Shown here: piece after piece, positions 23,428-32,123 of the stretch
Layout of the letters: the number at the start of each line of letters is the position of its first letter
How positions within the stretch are numbered: position 1 is the stretch's first letter
From: Streptomyces triticagri
GTDB taxonomy: Bacteria > Actinomycetota > Actinomycetes > Streptomycetales > Streptomycetaceae
Length of the DNA: 34,522 nt
NCBI RefSeq assembly: GCF_003429565.1
Contig: NZ_QUAK01000104.1
Location: 1-34,522 of the forward strand
Direction: 5' to 3'
Made by a program: the position numbers and the translations under genes
The notes under the pieces: model-generated
Databases searched by the model: none
Seen by the model: the letters and a program-made list of their open reading frames with translations, nothing else
Told to the model about the DNA's origin: nothing

Positions 23428-23481
23428 CGGAGTTGCCGGCGGGGCGGACCACGTCCCGCGACGAGCTGAAGGAGCCGCCCG

Positions 23482-24621
23482 ATGAGCACCTCTCAGAAGC
23501 GGGCGACCGCATCGGCCACGCCCACCCTGGACGTCGACCGCAGCGACCAGGCGTACCGGAGCTGGCTGAAGGAGGCCGTGCGCAAGGTGCAGGCCGACGC
23601 CAACCGCTCGGCCGACACCCACCTGCTGCGCTTCCTGCTCCCCGAGCAATGGGGCATCGACCTGTACCTCAAGGACGAGTCGACGCACCCCACGGGCAGC
23701 CTCAAACACCGGCTCGCCCGCTCGCTGTTCCTCTACGGCCTCTGCAACGGCTGGATCCGGCCCGACCGCCCCGTGATCGAGGCGTCCAGCGGCTCGACGG
23801 CCGTCTCCGAGGCGTACTTCGCCAAGCTGATCGGCGTCCCCTTCATCGCGGTGATGCCCCGTACGACCAGCGCCGAGAAGTGCCGGCTCATCGAATTCCA
23901 CGGCGGGCAGTGCCACTTCGTGGACGACTCCCGCACGATGTACGCGGAGTCCGCGGCTCTCGCCGCGCGCACCGGCGGCCACTACATGGACCAGTTCACC
24001 TACGCCGAGCGTGCCACGGACTGGCGGGGGAACAACAACATCGCCCAATCCATCTACCAGCAGCTGGAGTTGGAGCGGTACCCGGAGCCGGCCTGGATCG
24101 TCACCACCGCCGGCACGGGCGGCACCTCGGCGACCATCGCGCGCTATGTGCACTACATGCAGTACGACACCCGCATCTGTGTGCCCGACCCGGAGAACTC
24201 CTGCTTCTTCGACGGCTGGGTCGACGACGACCCGGACTGCACCAGCGACTGCGGATCGCGTATCGAGGGCATCGGCAGGCCCCGCATGGAGCCGAGCTTC
24301 GTACCGGGTGCCATCGACCGCATGATGAAGGTCCCGGACGCGGCGAGTGTCGCCGCGGTGCGGGCCCTGGAAGGTGCGATCGGCCGCAAGGCCGGCGGCT
24401 CCACCGGGACCGGTCTGTGGAGCGCCCTGAAGATCGTCGCCGAGATGGTGGCGCAGGGACAGCGGGGGAGCGTCGTCACCCTGCTGTGCGACCCGGGCGA
24501 CCGCTACCTGGACAAGTACTACTCGGACACCTGGCTGGAGGAGCAGGGCCTGGACATCACCCCGTACGCGACCGCCATCGAGTCGCTGCTGGACACCGGG
24601 CTGTGGCCCGCCGGCGAGTGA
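23482..24621 (+). CDS. PLP-dependent cysteine synthase-family protein, Cds1-like
   Basis: This 379-residue cytoplasmic enzyme has fold type II of PLP enzymes. The Schiff-base lysine is K75 in [15 protein letters not shown]. The substrate-binding loop is [19 protein letters not shown]. The phosphate-binding loop is [15 protein letters not shown]. The segments [28 protein letters not shown] and [15 protein letters not shown] match the actinobacterial branch that includes the mycobacterial L-cysteine desulfhydrase Cds1 (cysteine to pyruvate, ammonia and H2S). I infer that activity rather than cysteine synthesis; the other possibility is O-acetylserine sulfhydrylase. Two close cysteines (CTSDCG) are notable. 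The ATG at 23482 has a GGAG upstream. Expression may be controlled through the palindrome at 23367-23385. Confidence 0.85.
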   Translation: MSTSQKRATASATPTLDVDRSDQAYRSWLKEAVRKVQADANRSADTHLLRFLLPEQWGIDLYLKDESTHPTGSLKHRLARSLFLYGLCNGWIRPDRPVIEASSGSTAVSEAYFAKLIGVPFIAVMPRTTSAEKCRLIEFHGGQCHFVDDSRTMYAESAALAARTGGHYMDQFTYAERATDWRGNNNIAQSIYQQLELERYPEPAWIVTTAGTGGTSATIARYVHYMQYDTRICVPDPENSCFFDGWVDDDPDCTSDCGSRIEGIGRPRMEPSFVPGAIDRMMKVPDAASVAAVRALEGAIGRKAGGSTGTGLWSALKIVAEMVAQGQRGSVVTLLCDPGDRYLDKYYSDTWLEEQGLDITPYATAIESLLDTGLWPAGE

Positions 24622-24646
24622 ACCGCGGGCGGGTGCGTGCCGGGTC

Positions 24647-25126
24647 TCAGGTGTGCGTGCCGGAGAGCCGCTTGTCGAGCCGGGTCACCGCATCACGGAA
24701 CGACCGGCCGAGCCCGGGCCTCGCCAGCTTGAGCCCGATCCGGAAAGGGGCCGAACCGTCCGCCGCGAAGGTCCAGCGGACCCGGGTGCCGTCACCGGCG
24801 GGAGTCAGCAGCCACTCCTCGACGAGATGCCGTACCCCCGGCACATTCGTCTCGTCGACCCGGTAGGCATAGCGTTCCTCCGGGTCCCTGGCGAGAATCG
24901 TCTCGTCGAAGCGCACTCCACCGGTGAGCTTGACGAGGCGGCCCTCGCCCCCGTTCGTCGGGCGGGCCAGGGACACCGCCTTGAACCAGGACGGCCAGCC
25001 CTCGACATCCTCGGCCAGCGCCCGGTACACGGACGCGGGGTCGGACGCGATCTCCCGCGCGAACACGAGTCGCACCGCTGCGGTGTCGACGAACTCGAGC
25101 CCCACCGGGCTCAGTCGGCGTGCCAT
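24647..25126 (-). CDS. SRPBCC (START-like) family protein
   Basis: This 159-residue protein has the features of a polyketide cyclase/START-type fold. It has an N-terminal strand and helix (VRLVFAREIASDPASVYRALAEDVEGWPSW), then alternating strands (GGVRFDETILARDPEERYAY, VEEWLLTPAGDGTRVRWTFAADG) and a long C-terminal helix (RSFRDAVTRLDKRL). Such proteins bind hydrophobic small molecules or act as cyclases; no specific ligand can be named. ATG 25126 has an AGGA four bases upstream. A GTG or ATG near 25183 would add 19 residues and would sit next to the dyad at 25187-25199. It lies downstream of the DeoR gene on the same strand and converges on the Cds1-like gene. Confidence 0.8.
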   Translation of the reverse strand: MARRLSPVGLEFVDTAAVRLVFAREIASDPASVYRALAEDVEGWPSWFKAVSLARPTNGGEGRLVKLTGGVRFDETILARDPEERYAYRVDETNVPGVRHLVEEWLLTPAGDGTRVRWTFAADGSAPFRIGLKLARPGLGRSFRDAVTRLDKRLSGTHT

Positions 25127-25186
25127 GGTCCTGAAACCCCCTGCGGATGCGGGTAGTCGGGTGACTCGGCGCCCGAACACCATAAT

Positions 25187-25199
25187 TGACGCGCCGTCA
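25187..25199. promoter_or_regulatory. TGACG-CGC-CGTCA dyad between DeoR and SRPBCC genes
   Basis: A perfect 5-bp inverted repeat within TTGACGCGCCGTCAG overlaps the last codon of the DeoR gene and lies 60 bp upstream of the SRPBCC start. The form is typical of TetR-type operators in actinomycetes. No TetR gene is adjacent, so the regulator would be encoded elsewhere. Confidence 0.4.
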
Positions 25200-26039
25200 G
25201 TTGTCTGCCCCGGGGTCTTCGCCCGGCTCGTACTCGCCCACCACGAGCAGCCGCTGCACCCGCTCGGTGATCTCGGAGCGCACCTCCGTGGGCAGCCCCC
25301 CGTCCGTCACCCAGGTGTCCACCTGCTCCAGTGTGGCGAACGAACTCAGGCCCACCGTCCCCCACTTGGTGTGGTCCGCGACCACCACCACACGGCGGGC
25401 GGACTGCACCAGACGGCGGTTGGTCTCGGCCTCCGCCAGGTTGGGCGTCGACAGACCCGCGTCGGGGGACAGGCCGTGCACCCCGAGGAACAGCACATCG
25501 AAGTGGAGCGAGCCGATCGCCTGGTCGGCCACCGGTCCCACCAGGGAGTCCGACGGAGTGCGCACACCCCCGGTCAGCACCACCGTGGCCGCGCCCGCGC
25601 GCCGCTCCCCGCCACTCTGCGCCGCGTGGAACACGTCCGCCACCCGCACCGAGTTGGTCACCACGGTCAGATCCGGTACGTCGAGCAGATGCCGGGCGAG
25701 CGCATACGTCGTCGTACCGCCGGAGAGCGCCAGGGCACTGCCCGGTGCGACCAGCGACGCGGCGGTGCGCGCGATGTCCTCCTTGGCACTCAGCTCGAGC
25801 CCCGACTTCGCCTCGAACCCCGGCTCGTGCGTACTGGCCTCCACCACCGGCACCGCACCGCCGTGCACCTTCTCGAGCACACCCTGCCGGGCCAGCGCGT
25901 CCAGATCGCGGCGCACCGTCATGTCCGACACGCCGAGCCTGCGCGTGAGTTCATTGACCCGGACGCCGCCGCGCCGCCGGACCTCGTCGACGATGAGCGC
26001 ACGTCGCTGCTCCGCGAGGAGGTTCTGCTGCTCGCTCAC
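25197..26039 (-). CDS. DeoR-family transcriptional regulator
   Basis: This 280-residue protein has the DeoR helix-turn-helix near its start (RRGGVRVNELTRRLGVSDMT, then VRRDLDALARQGVLEKVHGG, residues ~22-61). The sugar-phosphate-binding DeoRC domain follows, with SGGTTTYALARHLL, VVTNSVRVADVF, VLTGGVRTPSDSLVGP, FLGVHGLSPDAGLST and VVVADHTKWG. These motifs are the standard ligand site for phosphorylated sugars. GTG 26039 gives the usual family length; an AAGGA is upstream. ATG 26087 would add 16 residues. It is divergent from the membrane hydrolase at 26299, with a 22-nt tandem repeat between them that may be its binding region. No sugar operon adjoins it, so its targets may be elsewhere. Confidence 0.9.
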   Translation of the reverse strand: MSEQQNLLAEQRRALIVDEVRRRGGVRVNELTRRLGVSDMTVRRDLDALARQGVLEKVHGGAVPVVEASTHEPGFEAKSGLELSAKEDIARTAASLVAPGSALALSGGTTTYALARHLLDVPDLTVVTNSVRVADVFHAAQSGGERRAGAATVVLTGGVRTPSDSLVGPVADQAIGSLHFDVLFLGVHGLSPDAGLSTPNLAEAETNRRLVQSARRVVVVADHTKWGTVGLSSFATLEQVDTWVTDGGLPTEVRSEITERVQRLLVVGEYEPGEDPGADN

Positions 26040-26228
26040 GACCGGTCCGGTTCCTTCCCTCGTGGTGCCCGCCTGCAGGTCCCTCATCCTGCCACGGCCG
26101 CTCCGGGGCGCGGACACCGGCCGTGACCCGGCCGCCACCCGTCGTTCCGGGTGGCGCGAAGTCACCCGCCACGGGGGAGATTCCGTGACGACCGCAGCGC
26201 CCGCACCCGCCGGCGCGGGATTCTTGCC

Positions 26229-26272
26229 GCACGTACGGGGCAGCACAACAGCACGTACGGGGCAGCACGACA
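26229..26272. repeat. Two tandem 22-nt repeats upstream of membrane hydrolase
   Basis: Copies at 26229-26250 and 26251-26272 differ at one base. Each contains GCACGTACGGGGCAGCAC, with the self-complementary CGTACG. The 22-nt period is about two helical turns, so proteins bound to each copy would sit on the same face. The period is not a multiple of three, and the codons in the only plausible coding frame are poor for this genome (AGG, AGA, ACA). This indicates a control region rather than coding sequence. Confidence 0.7.
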
Positions 26273-26298
26273 GGATGAGACACGGGGAGCCGCACCAA

Positions 26299-28638
26299 GT
26301 GCCGCAGCAGACGCCACAGCAAGCGATGCCCGCACAGGCGGAGGAGACCGCGCTCGAGCTACTGGTCCACGGAGTCGGCGGGGCGACACCGGAGGAGATG
26401 CTCGGCGACCCGCGCACCGTCCGCGTCAGCGGCGACGGCATCGCGGCCGTGCACCGGCGCAGCGACGACACCGACGCCGAGCAACGGCCGGACGACTACC
26501 GCGACAAGCCCGTCCCCGAGGCCTACTGCTGGGCGAACCTCACCTCCGGCAACGGCGCCCGTGCCCTGTGGCTGCTCCTGCTGCCGTTCATGGTCGTCAA
26601 CCTCGCCCACTGGATGCGGCCGAGCGCGCACGGCCGGCCCGGTGCCGTCCGCCTCTACGGAGTCCTCGTCCGCCTCGTAGGTCTCACTCTCACCGTCCTC
26701 CTGGTGGCCGCCGCCTGCGAGGTGGCGCTCGACCTCGTCGCCTGGCAGTGCGCCGGCACCCACGCCTGCGCCGACGACCGGTCCTGGCTGGGCTTCCTCG
26801 CGCCCGACGCCGACGGGGGCGGCGGCTGGTGGACCCAGCCGGGACGCCGCCTCGCGCTCGCCGCCCTGGTTCCCGGCGCGCTGACCGCACTGCTCTGGTT
26901 CCTCTCCCGCCGCACCTGGATCGCCTACGAGGCCCAGCGCCCGCTGCCGCAGCGCGAGCCCGCCGAGGACGACACCCGGCAACTCGGCCGCCCAGGGTTC
27001 TGGTACGGCCGCCGTCCCGTCGCCCGGCTCCGGGCGGCCCACACGGCCGCCGGGCTGCTGACGGTGGCCGCCGCCGTCGCCACCTCCGCGGCCCGCTTCG
27101 ACCGTGCTCCCGGCGGCTCCGCGGCGCTCGACCTGCTCGGCCGGTTGCTCGAAGGCGCGCTCGTCGTCGGCATCGCGGTCATCGTCGTCGTGGTCTGCCG
27201 CCGCGGCCGCAGCGAGCGGAACTTCGACCGGGCCCTCGACCGCGCGGTCACCGCGTTCCTGCCGCTCGTCGCCCTTGCGATGCTCGCGCTCGCCGTCACG
27301 TACGCCGCCTGGAACAGGCCCGGCTGGCGCTCCGAGGGCCGGCTCCCCGGCGATGCGACCTTCGGCGGCATCGCCCTCGTGCAGGGCTTGCTCGTGGTGG
27401 CCCTCGCCGTGGTCGCCCTGATCCTCTACCGCACCACCCGGGTGCCGAGCACGGCGCTCGGCGGACTCGGCGGCCCCGCCGTCGCGATGCTCGCCTGCGC
27501 GCTCGGCGGTGTGATGTCCGGCGGCGTCGCCCAGCGGGTCGCCGACTGGCTGGACGGCGGCGGCACCCCCGGGCAGGACGGCGACTCCCTGGTCGGCCCG
27601 CCCGTGGTGCTCTCCTGGCAGGCCGCCGTGATCCCCGTACTGCTCGTCGTCGTCCTGCTGATGGCGGGACATCTGACGATCCGCACCCTGCAGCGCCGAC
27701 GCCGGGAGATCACCGAGGTGTGCGACCTCTACGAGGTGGAGGACGACGACGCCGTACGGACCAGGAAGATCGCCGGCACCCGGGCCCGCGCGGCGCTCAC
27801 CGACCGCGCCCCGGCGATCGTCGGCGTCGTCTCCGCCGTCACCCTGCTCCTCGGTGCCGCCGCGCTCGCCGGAGCCTGGGCGACGACCGAGGTACCGGGG
27901 CGGGCGGCCGCAGACGGCCCGGGATTCGTGAGCGGTGCCGCGCAGACCGCACAGGCACTCGGCTCCTGGATGATCGGTCTCGGCTTCATACTCTTCGTCA
28001 CCTGGGGCCGCCGCGCCTATCGCGACCCCTCGGCCCGACGCACCATCGGCATCCTCTGGGACGTCGGCACCTTCTGGCCGCGCGCCGCGCACCCGTTCGC
28101 GCCGCCCTGCTACGCGGAGCGCGCCGTACCGGACCTGACCTGGCGCATGGTGTCCTGGACCCGGCGCACCGGCGGCCGCCTCGTCCTCTCCGGCCACTCG
28201 CAGGGCAGCGTTCTCGCCGCCGCCGCGGCCTGGCAACTGCCCGCAGCGGTACGCCGGCGCGTCGCCCTGCTCACCTACGGATCGCCCCTCGAGCGCCTCT
28301 ACGGCCGCTGGTTCCCCGCCCACTTCGGGCCGGCCGCCCTCGACGAACTGCACCTGGAGGTCGCCTGCTGGAGCAATCTGCACCGGCCCACGGACCCGAT
28401 CGGCGGACCGGTCCGGCTCACCGGCAAGGGCGGCGCAGAGGTCGACCACGCGCCGCTGCTCGACCCGCTCGCCTATCCGCGCACCGACGAACACCCGCTG
28501 CCCGCACCGATCCTCGGCCACTCCGACTACCAGGCGGACCCGGCCTTCGCCCGCGAACGGGCCGCCCTGCTCGCCCGGTTGCACCCCGCCGAGGTCCCGC
28601 GCCAGGGCGGTCCGGCGGCGGAGGACCCGCCGCCGTGA
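26299..28638 (+). CDS. Polytopic membrane protein with split alpha/beta-hydrolase motifs
   Basis: This 779-residue protein starts with a strand and oxyanion-type segment, LELLVHGVGGATPEEMLGD (19-37). A block of about ten hydrophobic helices (~88-600) with short Arg-rich loops comes next. The C-terminus is hydrolase-like: RLVLSGHSQGSVLAAAAAW with nucleophile S634, then LLTYGSPLERLYGRWFP and GHSDYQAD with probable catalytic H741. GxSxG and the N-terminal HG motif are standard in lipases and esterases. Here the membrane block interrupts the fold. The protein is probably a membrane lipase or esterase. GTG 26299 has GGGGAG 9 nt upstream; GTG 26185 also has a good site (GGGGGAGA) but would translate the tandem repeat, and ATG 26275 has none. 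The start remains uncertain. Confidence 0.75.
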   Translation: MPQQTPQQAMPAQAEETALELLVHGVGGATPEEMLGDPRTVRVSGDGIAAVHRRSDDTDAEQRPDDYRDKPVPEAYCWANLTSGNGARALWLLLLPFMVVNLAHWMRPSAHGRPGAVRLYGVLVRLVGLTLTVLLVAAACEVALDLVAWQCAGTHACADDRSWLGFLAPDADGGGGWWTQPGRRLALAALVPGALTALLWFLSRRTWIAYEAQRPLPQREPAEDDTRQLGRPGFWYGRRPVARLRAAHTAAGLLTVAAAVATSAARFDRAPGGSAALDLLGRLLEGALVVGIAVIVVVVCRRGRSERNFDRALDRAVTAFLPLVALAMLALAVTYAAWNRPGWRSEGRLPGDATFGGIALVQGLLVVALAVVALILYRTTRVPSTALGGLGGPAVAMLACALGGVMSGGVAQRVADWLDGGGTPGQDGDSLVGPPVVLSWQAAVIPVLLVVVLLMAGHLTIRTLQRRRREITEVCDLYEVEDDDAVRTRKIAGTRARAALTDRAPAIVGVVSAVTLLLGAAALAGAWATTEVPGRAAADGPGFVSGAAQTAQALGSWMIGLGFILFVTWGRRAYRDPSARRTIGILWDVGTFWPRAAHPFAPPCYAERAVPDLTWRMVSWTRRTGGRLVLSGHSQGSVLAAAAAWQLPAAVRRRVALLTYGSPLERLYGRWFPAHFGPAALDELHLEVACWSNLHRPTDPIGGPVRLTGKGGAEVDHAPLLDPLAYPRTDEHPLPAPILGHSDYQADPAFARERAALLARLHPAEVPRQGGPAAEDPPP

Positions 28639-28647
28639 CGGCGGTGG
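28627..28647. terminator. Hairpin at convergent gene ends
   Basis: CCGCCGCC (28627-28634) pairs with GGCGGTGG (28640-28647) with one G-U pair and a 5-nt loop holding the TGA stop of the membrane hydrolase. It lies in the 16-bp gap to the convergent AAA+ gene and could terminate both. Confidence 0.45.
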
Positions 28648-28654
28648 ACGCACG

Positions 28655-31063
28655 TCAGGGCAGCTCCGGCAGATCCTCCGGGTAGAGCAGCGTCAGATCG
28701 TCCGTGGTCGCGTCGTCGAAGTGGGCGACGCGGCCGGCGTGCCGCTCCACCATCGCCTCGAAGACCTGCCTCGCGGTACGTCCGTTGCCGAACGCGGCGC
28801 CCTTCGGCAGCTCCGTGAAGTACTTCGTCAGCGCCTCCGCGGTGCCCTCCGCAAGCCGGTACTCGTGCTCGTCCGCCTGCTGCCCGACGATGCTCAGGAG
28901 TTCACCGGCGTCGTAGTCCCCGAAGGTGATGGTCCGGGAAAAACGGGACGCCACACCGGGGTTGACGGAAAGGAACCGCGTCATCTCCGAGGTGTAGCCG
29001 GCGACGATCACCACCACCGCGTCCCGGTGGTCCTCCATCAGCTTCACCAGGGTGTCGATCGCCTCACGGCCGAAGTCGCGCCCGGAGTCCTCGGGGGACA
29101 GCGCGTACGCCTCGTCGATGAACAGGACGCCGCCACGGGCGCGTTCGAAGGCCTCCTGGGTACGGATCGCGGTCGAGCCGATGTGCTCGCCCACCAGGTC
29201 CACCCGGGACACCTCCACCAGATGGCCCTGCTCCAGGACACCGAGCGAGGCGAGGATCTCGCCGTACAGCCGCGCCACCGTCGTCTTGCCGGTGCCGGGC
29301 GACCCGGTGAAGACCAGATGGCGGCGTACGGAGGCGGCCTTGAGGCCCGCCTGCACCCGGCGCCGTCCCACCTCGATCATGTCGGTGAGGGCGCGCACCT
29401 CGCGCTTGACGCTCTCCAGGCCCACCAGGGCGTCCAGTTCACCGAGCACCGCCTGCGAGGAACGGCGCTCCACGGGCTCGGGAGCGGCCGCGGGCTGCGG
29501 CTCCGGCTCGGCACTGCGCTGACCGGGGATGGAGCCGAGCAGACCGCCGGGCTGTACGGCGGTCTGCACCACCCGCTCGGGCGCCGCGGGCCGCGCGCTC
29601 GCACTCTCGTCGCTGCTGCAGTCCTCGACCAGCGGACCGTCCTCGGCGAACTCGAAGCCGCCGCGGGCACAGCGCTCCGTGCGGCATTTGCGCAGCGTGG
29701 TGCGGCAGCCGTCCATCACATGGAAGCCGTAGCCGCTGCTGCCCGTCACCCGGCAGCCGTGGAACGTGCCGCGGCCCTCGGCCGACACATAGAAGCCGGC
29801 CTCGGCCGGCTTGGTCACGGTGCACCGCTCCACGGTGGGATCGGCACCCTTGGTGACGATCACCCCGGTCTGGGAGCCTTCCACGGTGCAGTTGCTCAGC
29901 GTGCCGCCACTGCCGTGGTCGCGGAACCAGGCACCCGTGGCGGCCTCCCGGATCCGGCAGTCGTCGAGCTGCGCGGTCGCCCCGTCGCTGACCGACACCG
30001 CCGTGTTGCGGACCTGGGAGACATCGCTGTCCACCATGTCGACCCGCGAACCGCGGTCCAGCACGAAGAGGGCGTCCGGCACGTCGTGCACCCGGCAGGA
30101 GTCGAGCACGGCGGTCGCCCCGTCGCTCACCCACACCGCCGGATAGTCGCCCGTACTGTCGTGGATCTCGCACTGGTTGGCGTCCACCCTGGTGCCCGGG
30201 TCCCACACCGAGAGGCCGTTGCGCCCGAAGCGGCTCACCGTGGAGCGGGTGAGCGTGAGCACCGAACGGGACCGCAGATCGAAGGCGTTCTCCGGCACGT
30301 CGTGCACGCGGCAGTCGGCCAGCGTGAGCACGGCGTCCGTGTCCATGGTGATCCCGTCCGCGGACGTGCGGTGCACCGTGCAGTGCGTGAGATGAGCCGC
30401 GGCCCTGGCGGTCACCTGCACACCCGAACCCTTGATCTCGTACACCTCACAACCCAGTGCCTCCAGCGCCGAGTTGTCGCCCGTGACCGACAGGCCGGAA
30501 CCACCGGAGTGATGCACCCGGCAGCGCTCCAGACGAGGGTGCGCCCCGTCGCGGACCGCGACCCCCGACTGGCCCGCCGCAAGCACCTCGCACTCCTCGT
30601 ACACCCCGCCGCCACCGTCGAGCACCGCGATGCCCACGCCCGCGGGATTGTCCACCGTGCACCTGCGGACCGTGGGGCGTGCGCCCGCGCGCACCTCGAT
30701 GCCCGCTGCCGAACGCGTCACGATGCGCAGCCCGGTGAGCTCCGGCGCACTGTCCTCGACGAGCACCGCGGGCGAGGTGGTGTCCTGCCCCTCCACCTGG
30801 AGGTCCTGAACCAGAGCGGAGGAACGCACGGTCAGCGGCACACCGTCCGCGGGGGCGAGGCGGACCGATCCGGGGGTGCCCTCGCCGCGCAGGGTCACGG
30901 CGCGCTGCACCACCAGGTTCTCCCGGTAGGTGCCGGGCGCGACGGTCAGCACATCGCCGTCGCCCGCGGCCTCCAGGGCGGCGGACAGCGACCCGTACTC
31001 ACCTGTGCGGCGCCGCCAGCGGGAGGTTCCGCTGTGAGTCACCTGGACCGTGCCCTGTGCCAT
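28655..31063 (-). CDS. Right-handed beta-helix domain fused to CbxX-type AAA+ ATPase
   Basis: This 802-residue protein begins with a pectate-lyase-like entry (YGSLSAALEAAGDGDVLTVAPGTYREN, residues ~24-50). About twenty parallel beta-helix rungs follow to ~residue 480, with repeated units such as C.VHD..ENAFD..., L..C.V..., DGA.P.LE.C.VH.... A Pro/Glu linker follows. The C-terminal AAA+ module has Walker A GSPGTGKTT (K593), Walker B GVLFIDEAYAL (D650, E651), VIVAGYTSEM and the arginine segment NPGVASRFSRTI. That module is the CbxX/SpoVK/EccA type. Predicted role: an ATP-driven remodeller that recognises its partner through the beta-helix; the partner is unknown. No signal peptide is seen, so it is likely cytoplasmic. 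ATG 31063 has only a weak upstream site (GGTGGGGG, ~14 nt away). Confidence 0.88.
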   Translation of the reverse strand: MAQGTVQVTHSGTSRWRRRTGEYGSLSAALEAAGDGDVLTVAPGTYRENLVVQRAVTLRGEGTPGSVRLAPADGVPLTVRSSALVQDLQVEGQDTTSPAVLVEDSAPELTGLRIVTRSAAGIEVRAGARPTVRRCTVDNPAGVGIAVLDGGGGVYEECEVLAAGQSGVAVRDGAHPRLERCRVHHSGGSGLSVTGDNSALEALGCEVYEIKGSGVQVTARAAAHLTHCTVHRTSADGITMDTDAVLTLADCRVHDVPENAFDLRSRSVLTLTRSTVSRFGRNGLSVWDPGTRVDANQCEIHDSTGDYPAVWVSDGATAVLDSCRVHDVPDALFVLDRGSRVDMVDSDVSQVRNTAVSVSDGATAQLDDCRIREAATGAWFRDHGSGGTLSNCTVEGSQTGVIVTKGADPTVERCTVTKPAEAGFYVSAEGRGTFHGCRVTGSSGYGFHVMDGCRTTLRKCRTERCARGGFEFAEDGPLVEDCSSDESASARPAAPERVVQTAVQPGGLLGSIPGQRSAEPEPQPAAAPEPVERRSSQAVLGELDALVGLESVKREVRALTDMIEVGRRRVQAGLKAASVRRHLVFTGSPGTGKTTVARLYGEILASLGVLEQGHLVEVSRVDLVGEHIGSTAIRTQEAFERARGGVLFIDEAYALSPEDSGRDFGREAIDTLVKLMEDHRDAVVVIVAGYTSEMTRFLSVNPGVASRFSRTITFGDYDAGELLSIVGQQADEHEYRLAEGTAEALTKYFTELPKGAAFGNGRTARQVFEAMVERHAGRVAHFDDATTDDLTLLYPEDLPELP

Positions 31064-31183
31064 GGCGCTGCCGTGCCCCCACCTCGTGCGTTCGCGTCGG
31101 ACCTGCCGGACCACCGTAGCGTGCGCGGGGGTGGGGAGTTGACCGGTCCGGGGCAGCCCCCGTCGGTTCGATGCGGCGTTCGG

Positions 31184-31789
31184 TCAGCTGCCCGTGCCCG
31201 TACGCCCCCAGTCGGGACCGGCCTTGGCCCATTCGCTGTCCCATGCCGCATACCGCGCCCGCACGAGGCGCCATACGACGAGACGGCGTGCGCCTTCCGC
31301 GAGACCTGCCGACATCGCGCCCGCCGCGAACCCGGCGAGGGCCGCATGGGAGCTGGCGGTCGCGGAGTCCAGCGGGCGGTTCGCCGGACGTCCCCGGTCG
31401 TCGGTCCAGAGGCGGAACCGGTCGCCGGGCTCGGGCCTGCGGATGTCCGCCGTCACGGGGCCGGAGCGCCGGGTGCCGTCCGGAGCGGTCCAGCGGGCGG
31501 TGACGGGGCTGCCCGAGTCACGTGCGGTGGACGTCTCCGGGTCGGGGTCCACGGGCGGCGCGGCCACCTTGGTCAGTACGGTCGCCGTGACCCGGTGCCG
31601 CGTCTCACGCTGGGCCTGCACGCTCTGCTGCAGGGCGTCGTCGGTCAGCGAGCCGACCGTCCACCCGACGGCCGGGGCACCGAACACCATCAGGGCCACG
31701 GCCACCAGAGCCGTCCAGGCCTCCACCAGATCCGTCCTGCGGCGCAGATCGTTCCCCCGCCAGCGCCAGAGTCCCACCACAGCCCGCAC
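31184..31789 (-). CDS. Rv1733c-family membrane protein
   Basis: This 201-residue protein has two membrane helices (TALVAVALMVFGAPAVGWTVG at ~26-46 and AALAGFAAGAMSAGLAEGA at ~148-166) flanking an extracytoplasmic beta-rich domain (VTATVLTKVAAPPVD ... ARWTAPDGTRRSGPVTADIR ... PGDRFRLWTDDRGRP). This layout and the WTAPDGxxxxGxV pattern are those of the Rv1733c family of actinobacterial membrane proteins, of unknown function. The start begins with the typical LWRWRGNDLRRRTDLVEAW. GTG 31789 is supported by AAGGGGGT about 9 nt upstream. Neighbours give no clue to the role. Confidence 0.82.
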   Translation of the reverse strand: MRAVVGLWRWRGNDLRRRTDLVEAWTALVAVALMVFGAPAVGWTVGSLTDDALQQSVQAQRETRHRVTATVLTKVAAPPVDPDPETSTARDSGSPVTARWTAPDGTRRSGPVTADIRRPEPGDRFRLWTDDRGRPANRPLDSATASSHAALAGFAAGAMSAGLAEGARRLVVWRLVRARYAAWDSEWAKAGPDWGRTGTGS

Positions 31790-32056
31790 GATGCTGCACC
31801 CCCTTCCGCGTCCGTCCTAACCCGCTGCGGCGCGGTCCAAGCACGGGCGGGACGAAGAGAGAGCGAAATCACCCGTCCGGAGAGCCAACGGCCGGGTATG
31901 ACCGCTGTGTTCCCCTCGCGGGTGTCAGCTTCTGTGCCTTCTGTTGCTTCTGTGCGGTGCCGGCATCACCGGTCGTGTGTGCCCGGGCGTGGACCTGCCG
32001 AGGATCGCCCGACTGCAGGATACTCCCGCACTCGGACAGAGTTTCGGCCGGACGCA

Positions 32057-32097
32057 ATGACGACCGGAAGGCATGACGACCGAAGGCATGACGAAGG
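32057..32097. repeat. Three short tandem direct repeats
   Basis: ATGACGACCGGAAGGC (32057-32072), ATGACGACCGAAGGC (32073-32087) and a partial ATGACGAAGG (32088-32097) follow each other without gap, abutting the terminator stem. They probably arose by slippage; a function is not evident. Confidence 0.6.
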
Positions 32098-32123
32098 GCC
32101 CTGGCCTTCCCCCTCCAGGGCCC
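32096..32123 (-). terminator. Terminator of the DUF6643-like gene
   Basis: GGGCCCTGG (32096-32104) and CCAGGGCCC (32115-32123) form a perfect 9-bp stem with a 10-nt loop, 53 bp after the stop of the minus-strand gene. On that strand it is followed by TTCGTC. Confidence 0.65.

Noticed and set aside
26185..26298. N-terminal extension of the membrane hydrolase from GTG 26185
   Set aside because: It has a good ribosome site, but the codons are poor and the frame crosses a 22-nt tandem repeat. It is kept only as an alternative start.
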